Of a stretch of 11,618 nucleotides of DNA, positions 6,944 to 11,618 are shown piece by piece (positions within the stretch are counted from its first letter, which is position 1; the number at the start of each line of letters is the position of its first letter). The position numbers were made by a program, and so were the translations under genes. This DNA comes from JBOHHR01 sp050740975 (GTDB taxonomy: Bacteria; Pseudomonadota; Gammaproteobacteria; JBOHHR01). Location: NCBI GenBank assembly GCA_050740975.1, contig JBOIEE010000261.1:1-11618 (forward strand). Direction: 5' to 3'. Under the pieces are notes generated by a model that worked only from the letters and a program-made list of their open reading frames with translations, made no database searches and was not told the DNA's origin.

Positions 6944-7582
6944 GTGAGCGCCCTCGGTATTTTGGGGGGAACCTTCAATCCGGTCCACAACGGTCACTTG
7001 CGGTTGGCGATAGAAGTGCGCGAAGCGCTTGCGCTGCAAGAGGTGCGTGTGATCCCCTTGCGACACCCGCCGCACCGGCCGACACCCGCCGCATCTGCCC
7101 CACAGCGGCTCGCTATGTTAGAAGCGGCCATTCACAACCAGCCTTTTATGCGCCTGGACCGGCGCGAGTTGATGCGCGAGGGCCCCTCTTATACCGTCGA
7201 CACATTGAGCTCGTTGCGGGCGGAATTGGGTGCGACGCCGTTTTGCCTGATCTTGGGCATGGATGCTTTCCAAGCGCTGCCTGCTTGGCACCGCTGGGAG
7301 GCCGTGCTTGACCTCACGCATATCGTGGTGGCTGCAAGGCCTGAAGTCCCCCAAAACATGCCGGGTGAGCTTCGCGCCGTGATGACTTCTCGGCTGGTCG
7401 AGGAGCCGCGGGTGCTGAGCGAGTCCCCTGCAGGCAAGATTTTGTTTCAGCACGTCCCGATACTGGATATATCCTCAAGCCGCATCAGAGCGGCTGTGGC
7501 GCAGGGCCTCAGCGTGCGCTATTTAGTCCCAGATGAGGTGCTGCGTTTGATCGAGAAACACCGTCTCTACCATGCACGCTGA
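6944..7582 (+). CDS. nadD: Nicotinate-nucleotide adenylyltransferase
   Basis: Transfers AMP from ATP to nicotinate mononucleotide, forming deamido-NAD in NAD synthesis. The nucleotidyltransferase signature is GGTFNPVHNGHLR, with HNGH at residues 15-18. The second phosphate-binding motif ISSSRIR lies at 176-182, as expected in NadD. Length is 212 residues. No ATG is available: I chose GTG 6944 (MSALGILGG), which matches usual family starts, and TTG 6932 is the alternative. Neither has a convincing Shine-Dalgarno. The gene follows the proA stop by 30 bases and happens to be in the same reading frame. It overlaps rsfS by 11 bases. Confidence 0.95.
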   Translation: MSALGILGGTFNPVHNGHLRLAIEVREALALQEVRVIPLRHPPHRPTPAASAPQRLAMLEAAIHNQPFMRLDRRELMREGPSYTVDTLSSLRAELGATPFCLILGMDAFQALPAWHRWEAVLDLTHIVVAARPEVPQNMPGELRAVMTSRLVEEPRVLSESPAGKILFQHVPILDISSSRIRAAVAQGLSVRYLVPDEVLRLIEKHRLYHAR

Positions 7583-7919
7583 ACGGTTAGCGCAAGTTGT
7601 GGTCTCGGCGCTGGAGGAGGTGAAGGCCCAGGACGTACGGGTGCTCGATGTGCGTGGAGTAAGCGCGTTCACCGATTTCATGATCATAGCCACCGGCCGC
7701 TCGGATCGGCAGGTGCGCGCCCTGGCGGATAGAGTCGTGATGGAAGCGAAAAAGGAGGGCGTGATGCCGCTGGGCGTGGAAGGCAAAGCCCAGGCGGAAT
7801 GGATCCTGATCGACTTAGCCGATGTCGTGGTGCATGCGATGCAGCCGGTGACGCGGGATTTCTACAAGCTCGAGAAGCTTTGGGCCGATGTCGAGTGCTT
7901 AGTGGCGGGGGCGGAATAA
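7572..7919 (+). CDS. rsfS: Ribosomal silencing factor RsfS
   Basis: Small protein of 115 residues that binds uL14 on the large ribosomal subunit and blocks joining of the subunits when nutrients are scarce. Family marks in order are DVRGVSAFTDFMIIATGRSD (about 26-45), RQVRALAD, then GVEGKAQAEWILIDLADVVV and RDFYKLEKLW near the C-terminus. The length is typical. The ATG at 7572 lies inside the end of nadD, a common arrangement that favours coupled translation. In many gammaproteobacteria rlmH and mrdA come next; here the gene is followed by a noncoding gap and a DUF4124 gene. Confidence 0.96.
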   Translation: MHAERLAQVVVSALEEVKAQDVRVLDVRGVSAFTDFMIIATGRSDRQVRALADRVVMEAKKEGVMPLGVEGKAQAEWILIDLADVVVHAMQPVTRDFYKLEKLWADVECLVAGAE

Positions 7920-8080
7920 GGGGAACCGAGCAAGCTCTTAGGAGCTATCTTGCAGACTATTGGGGGGCGTTTGATGAAATGATGCGCCCGTTTATTACGT
8001 CGCCTTGTGGTTGAGAAAATGGTGCCTCTCTTTCGTGCTACTCTTGAGATAGATGTCCTATTCAGATGAGAGTGAACACG
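7920..8080 (+). other. Intergenic gap after rsfS
   Basis: This 161-base gap contains a small inverted repeat AGCTC-TTAG-GAGCT (7933-7946) without a T-run, so a terminator is not supported. A frame running out of rsfS stays open to 8014 but has no start of its own and no recognised product. TTGAGA at 8011 could be a -35 box, yet no good -10 lies at the right distance. GAGAG (8068-8072) may serve as ribosome-binding site for the ATG at 8081. Confidence 0.3.
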
Positions 8081-8545
8081 ATGAAACAAAGGTGGTGGGT
8101 GTTGATTTGGGCGTTTGCGGCTTCCTCGCAAAGCCTGGGGGCTGGCATCTATAAATGGGTGGACGAACAGGGGAAAGTACAGTACACGCAAACTCCCCCG
8201 CCGGACAAACCGGCGACGCGCTTTGAGACCCGTCCGGAACCCGTAGATACCGAGGGCGCCTTGGAGAAACTAGAGCAACAAAAAGATAAGTCGGACGCTT
8301 TCTTTAAGGAACGCGACACCCAGACCAAGGAGCTGAAGAAATCCGAGCAAGAGGCCGCGAAGCGTAGCGAGCAGTGCGCCCGTGCTCGAGAGAATCTTGC
8401 ACAGCTTGAGACCATCAACCGCCTCTTTCGCACGGATGAAGCAGGCGATCGGGTTAAGATGACCGAGGAAGAACGCCAGGCCGGGATAACCACGGCGAGG
8501 TCGCAAATAAAGGAGTATTGCAACAAGAAAGCGGCAACGAAGTGA
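8081..8545 (+). CDS. DUF4124 domain-containing secreted protein
   Basis: The 154-residue product starts with a cleavable-looking signal peptide (MKQRWWVLIWAFAASSQSLGA, then G), so it is probably periplasmic. A short DUF4124 domain follows at about 22-50: GIYKWVDEQGKVQYTQTPP, with the typical YKWVDE..G.V.Y....P pattern. Residues 58-110 are rich in Lys, Glu and Gln and look like a coiled coil or long helix. Two cysteines (C99, C147) could form a disulfide in the periplasm. The domain's function is unknown. I chose ATG 8081 over ATG 8066 because it gives a normal signal peptide and has GAGAG eight bases upstream. proS begins 34 bases after its stop, so the two may share a transcript. Confidence 0.8.
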   Translation: MKQRWWVLIWAFAASSQSLGAGIYKWVDEQGKVQYTQTPPPDKPATRFETRPEPVDTEGALEKLEQQKDKSDAFFKERDTQTKELKKSEQEAAKRSEQCARARENLAQLETINRLFRTDEAGDRVKMTEEERQAGITTARSQIKEYCNKKAATK

Positions 8546-8579
8546 ATGCAACTGAGCATGCCGTATTGCAACCAGCCCC

Positions 8580-10301
8580 ATGCGAATATCTGAACTACTG
8601 CTCCCTACCTTAAGAGAATCAACCGCAGATGCCGAGATCGCCAGCCACCGTCTGATGCTGCGTGCGGGCTTGATCCGCCAAACCGCCGCCGGGATCTATT
8701 CTTGGCTCCCGCTGGGGTTGCGGGTGCTGCGCAAGGTCGAGCGCATCATCCGCGAGGAGATGGACAAGGCGGGAGCGCAAGAGGTGTTGTTGCCGGCGGT
8801 TCAGCCCGCCGAGCTGTGGCAGGAGTCCGGGCGCTGGGACGCCTACGGTCCCGAGTTGCTGCGGCTGCATGATCGCCATCAGCGCCCTTTTTGCCTGGGG
8901 CCTACTCATGAAGAAATTATCACCGACCTGGTCCGCAACGAGATCCGCAGCTACAAGCAACTTCCGGCGAATTTCTACCAGATCCAAACCAAGTTCAGGG
9001 ACGAGGTGCGACCCCGCTTCGGGATCTTGCGGGCCAGGGAATTTTTGATGAAGGATGCCTATTCATTCCATTTGAACGAGACTTCGCTGCAACAGACGTA
9101 CGACCGCATGTACCAGGCCTATGCGCGCATCTTTCGGCGCATGGGGCTGGATTTTCGTGCCGTACAAGCGGACAGTGGCAATATCGGCGGCAAGATTTCA
9201 CACGAGTTTCATGTATTGGCGGATTCCGGCGAAGACCGGATCGCCTTCAGCACCGGCGGTGAGTTTGCGGCTAACGTGGAGTTGGTGCCGGTGCCGCCGC
9301 CCCCGGGCGAGAGGCCCGCATCCCAGGAAGATAGGACCACCGTAGACACCCCAGGACAGCACAGCATAGAGGACGTCAGCCGGTTCTTGGGTATCCCGGC
9401 CGAACGCTGCGTAAAAACACTGATCGTGGCATCGGAAGACGGCGGGTTAGTAGCCCTGGTGTTGCGTGGGGAGCATGAATTAAACGCCATTAAAGCCCAG
9501 AAACTACCCCAAGTCGCAGGCCCTTTGCGTTTCGCCGATAGCACCCAGATCCGGGCTGCGATTGGTTGCGACGTAGGATCGATTGGCCCAGTAGGTCTGT
9601 CGATACCGGTGGTCGCCGACCAGACGGCCGCAAAGCTCGCGGATTTCGTATGCGGCGCAAACCAAGACGGCAAGCACTACAGGGGTGTGAACTGGGGACG
9701 AGACGTCGCTGAACCCGAGACAGCCGATCTGCGCAAAGTGGTTGAGGGTGACCCCAGCCCGGACGGAACGGGACCACTGAAAATCGCCCGCGGCATAGAG
9801 GTCGGACATATTTTCCAACTGGGGCAAAAATACAGCCGCGCGATGCGGGCGATTTGCCTGGACGAAAAGGGTGAGGCCATCACCCTAAGCATGGGGTGTT
9901 ATGGGATAGGTGTTTCGCGGCTGGTGGCGGCGACCATAGAACAAAATCACGACGACAGGGGCATCATCTGGCCTCAGACCATCGCCCCTTTCCAGATCGT
10001 TTTGGCGCCGATCAACATGCGCAAGTCCCAGCGCCTGCAACAAGCCGTGTCCGATCTGTACCAAGAGCTTAGGGCCGCCGGGCTGGAGGTGCTTTGGTAT
10101 GACCGCGGGGAGAGGGCTGGGGTGATGTTCGCCGATCTCGATCTCATCGGGATCCCACATCGGTTTGTGCTAAGCGATCGCGGGCTCGATGAAGGGCGGT
10201 TGGAGTACAAAGGCCGCCGCGATCAAGAGATACAATACCTACCTATCAAACAAGCGCTCGGCTTCATCCAAGAGCGTGTTGCACAGGAGGGATCGTACTA
10301 G
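8580..10301 (+). CDS. proS: Proline--tRNA ligase (bacterial type)
   Basis: Cytoplasmic class II synthetase that attaches proline to tRNA-Pro. The 573 residues match the bacterial (prokaryote-like) ProRS type. The start is typical (MRISELLLPTLRESTADAEI). GPTHEE (108-113) contacts the amino acid and adenylate, motif 2 is FRDEVRPRFG (139-148), and motif 3 contains GCYGIGVSR (439-447). An INS/YbaK-like editing domain that clears Ala-tRNA-Pro sits between motifs 2 and 3, at about 225-390. The anticodon-binding domain (about 470-570) closes the protein. ATG 8580 fits the family start, but no Shine-Dalgarno is visible in the C-rich bases before it. It lies 34 bases after the DUF4124 gene. Confidence 0.98.
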   Translation: MRISELLLPTLRESTADAEIASHRLMLRAGLIRQTAAGIYSWLPLGLRVLRKVERIIREEMDKAGAQEVLLPAVQPAELWQESGRWDAYGPELLRLHDRHQRPFCLGPTHEEIITDLVRNEIRSYKQLPANFYQIQTKFRDEVRPRFGILRAREFLMKDAYSFHLNETSLQQTYDRMYQAYARIFRRMGLDFRAVQADSGNIGGKISHEFHVLADSGEDRIAFSTGGEFAANVELVPVPPPPGERPASQEDRTTVDTPGQHSIEDVSRFLGIPAERCVKTLIVASEDGGLVALVLRGEHELNAIKAQKLPQVAGPLRFADSTQIRAAIGCDVGSIGPVGLSIPVVADQTAAKLADFVCGANQDGKHYRGVNWGRDVAEPETADLRKVVEGDPSPDGTGPLKIARGIEVGHIFQLGQKYSRAMRAICLDEKGEAITLSMGCYGIGVSRLVAATIEQNHDDRGIIWPQTIAPFQIVLAPINMRKSQRLQQAVSDLYQELRAAGLEVLWYDRGERAGVMFADLDLIGIPHRFVLSDRGLDEGRLEYKGRRDQEIQYLPIKQALGFIQERVAQEGSY

Positions 10302-10527
10302 TTTTTGCGGCGCTCCGCGGGTGATGGCCTAATTTGAGATATCGCGGCTACAGAGGCGCACCTCACGGCCGTCGTTTGATAAAACGAAATCGTTGGACAG
10401 GCATTCCAGCTCGATGTCTCGTTTCTGGGTTCGTTGGATATACTAACCGCTCATGCGATAGACTGGCACCAAAGACTCGCCAGGGAACGAGGTGTCAACT
10501 ATAAATGCGAAGCCGGAGGGTTGCTTC
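10302..10527 (+). other. Intergenic region between proS and the FadL gene
   Basis: A short inverted repeat GCGG-CGCT-CCGC (10307-10318) follows the proS stop but has no T-run after it. Two overlapping small hairpins are CGTTT-GATA-AAACG (10373-10386) and AACGA-AA-TCGTT (10383-10394). TCGTTGGA occurs at 10390-10397 and again at 10431-10438. TATACT (10439-10444) is a good -10 box for the FadL gene, but the bases 17 upstream are a poor -35. The minus strand holds a 37-codon open stretch (10329-10442) without a start. Confidence 0.35.
10515..10520 (+). promoter_or_regulatory. Ribosome-binding site of the FadL-family gene
   Basis: GGAGGG lies seven bases before the ATG at 10528. It is the strongest Shine-Dalgarno in the window and fixes the start of a gene whose 3' end is outside. 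Confidence 0.8.
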
Positions 10528-11618
10528 ATGGGGAAAGCCAAGTCTATTGCGGCAACGATGTGCACGATCGGCCTCGTTGCATTATCAAGAGGCGTCATCG
10601 CGGGCGGTTTTGCGCTTTTCGAGCAGAGCGTCAAAGGCTTGGGCAACGCCTTTGGAGGCAGCGCGGCCGTGGCCGAAGACGCCGCTACGCTCTTCTTCAA
10701 CCCCGCGGGCCTGACCCGGCTCCACGACAGCGAGCTCGACGCTGCGGGTCATTTGATCATCCCGAGCCTTAGCTTCCAAGACTGCGGCTCACACCTAAAC
10801 CAAGCCGTCGGCGGCGCACCGATCACAGCTAGCGACGATGGCGACGGCGCCCACCTCGCCCTGATCCCCAATCTGTACTATGCCCATAGCTATGACCAGC
10901 GCCTCAAATTCGGAGCCGCGGTGAATGTCCCGTTTGCCTTCTTGACCGATTACGAGGCTGGCTGGCAGGGGCGCTACCATGCGCTGCGCTCCGACGGCAT
11001 GGCGATCAACCTGAATGCCTCAGCGGCGTATCGGTTCAACGAGCTGTTGTCCCTGGGCGTCGGTTTTAACGCCCAGTACATCGACGCCACCTTCAGCAAT
11101 GCCCTGGATTTCAGCACCCTGTGCCTGGGTAATCCGGCCTCGGCCCCAGCCTGCCGCGCCTTCGGGCTAACCACCCCGGGTCGCCCGGCCACGGATGGCC
11201 ACGTGGAGTTCTCCGGAGACGACTGGAGCTATGGCTATAACGTGGGCCTATTGCTGGAGCCCGCGAACACCACGCGGATCGGCCTGCACTATCGCTCCCA
11301 CATCGAGCATGACATCGGTGGCGAGGCGGACTTCACCGTTCCCGTGCCGGCGTTTGCGGCGGCCAGCGGCGCCTTCCAGGATACCGGCGCCAGCGCCACG
11401 TTTGACCTGCCCGACAGTCTGACTTTGAGCGCCTATCATCAGCTCGGTGAGCGCTGGGCGGTGCTGGGCGACATTAACTGGACCCGCTGGGGCCGATTCG
11501 ATCAGGTGGTGCTGCGCTTCGACAACCCGCGACAGCCACCCCTAGTGACGCCCCAAGACTGGGAGGATACCTTTCGCTACGCCGTAGGGATCACCTACCA
11601 CCCTGAGGGGCCTGTGAC
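10528..11618 (+). CDS. FadL/OmpP1/TodX-family outer-membrane transporter (partial, 3' end outside window)
   Basis: The frame is open from ATG 10528 to the window end (363 codons plus two bases). A signal peptide of about 25 residues ends at GVIA before GGFALFEQS. The mature N-terminus is typical of FadL proteins: FEQSVKGLGNAFGGSAAVAE followed by DAATLFFNPAGLTRL, with the NPAG motif. This part forms the hatch plug inside the barrel. The rest shows alternating beta strands such as LKFGAAVNVPFAFLTDYE, WQGRYHAL and TTRIGLHYRSHI, plus a loop with two nearby cysteines (CLGNPASAPAC). Relatives carry long-chain fatty acids or hydrophobic aromatics across the outer membrane; the substrate cannot be told here. 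A full protein would be about 430-480 residues, so the last strands are missing. It probably has its own promoter after proS. Confidence 0.92.
   Translation, partial: MGKAKSIAATMCTIGLVALSRGVIAGGFALFEQSVKGLGNAFGGSAAVAEDAATLFFNPAGLTRLHDSELDAAGHLIIPSLSFQDCGSHLNQAVGGAPITASDDGDGAHLALIPNLYYAHSYDQRLKFGAAVNVPFAFLTDYEAGWQGRYHALRSDGMAINLNASAAYRFNELLSLGVGFNAQYIDATFSNALDFSTLCLGNPASAPACRAFGLTTPGRPATDGHVEFSGDDWSYGYNVGLLLEPANTTRIGLHYRSHIEHDIGGEADFTVPVPAFAAASGAFQDTGASATFDLPDSLTLSAYHQLGERWAVLGDINWTRWGRFDQVVLRFDNPRQPPLVTPQDWEDTFRYAVGITYHPEGPV

Noticed and set aside
6910..7311. 133-codon frame starting at an ATGA overlap with the proA stop
   Set aside because: The overlap looks attractive, but the frame runs across nadD, whose motifs are unmistakable, and the product has low-complexity Arg/Ala/Pro content typical of a shadow frame.
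7904..8014. Open frame following rsfS with a protein-like tail (YLADYWGAFDEMMRPF)
   Set aside because: It has no start of its own outside rsfS and no ribosome-binding site, and it is too short to assign. It does not resemble RlmH.
1..11618. CRISPR array, toxin-antitoxin pair or defence genes
   Set aside because: No regularly spaced repeats and no genes of those types were seen; the window is dominated by core genes.

Overview
This window is a stretch of core housekeeping genes from a bacterial chromosome, most likely a gammaproteobacterium. The evidence is the gene order leuS-lptE-holA-proA-nadD-rsfS, an LptE outer-membrane lipoprotein, a bacterial-type ProRS with an inserted editing domain, a FadL-family porin and a DUF4124 protein. 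The insertion of proA between holA and nadD recalls Chromatiales-like lineages, but that is memory-based inference and the genus cannot be named from here.

Layout. Positions 1-134 hold the 3' part of an IS630-family transposase gene on the minus strand; its front end is missing. It lies just beyond the 3' end of an intact tRNA-Arg(TCG) gene (220-296, minus). Upstream of the tRNA (297-552) is a decayed repeat zone containing extra copies of the tRNA's first bases and of its leader. A MOSC-domain protein gene (567-1367, minus) follows. A divergent intergenic region (1368-1634) carries candidate promoters for both directions and a 12-bp direct repeat.

From 1635 to 7919 six plus-strand genes are packed with overlaps or short gaps and probably form one transcription unit: leucyl-tRNA synthetase, the LPS-assembly lipoprotein LptE, DNA polymerase III delta, glutamate-5-semialdehyde dehydrogenase, nicotinate-nucleotide adenylyltransferase and the ribosome silencing factor RsfS. 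They combine translation, envelope assembly, replication, proline synthesis, NAD synthesis and ribosome control. After a 161-bp gap come a small secreted DUF4124 coiled-coil protein (8081-8545) and prolyl-tRNA synthetase (8580-10301). After a 226-bp gap a FadL-type outer-membrane transporter starts at 10528 and runs off the window end.

I found no new multi-gene system, CRISPR array or defence island. The most unusual part is the tRNA-derived repeat zone at 297-552. Smaller points are the repeat at the leuS promoter, the proA/nadD junction, the absence of rlmH and mrdA after rsfS, and a protein-like antisense remnant in front of the FadL gene.
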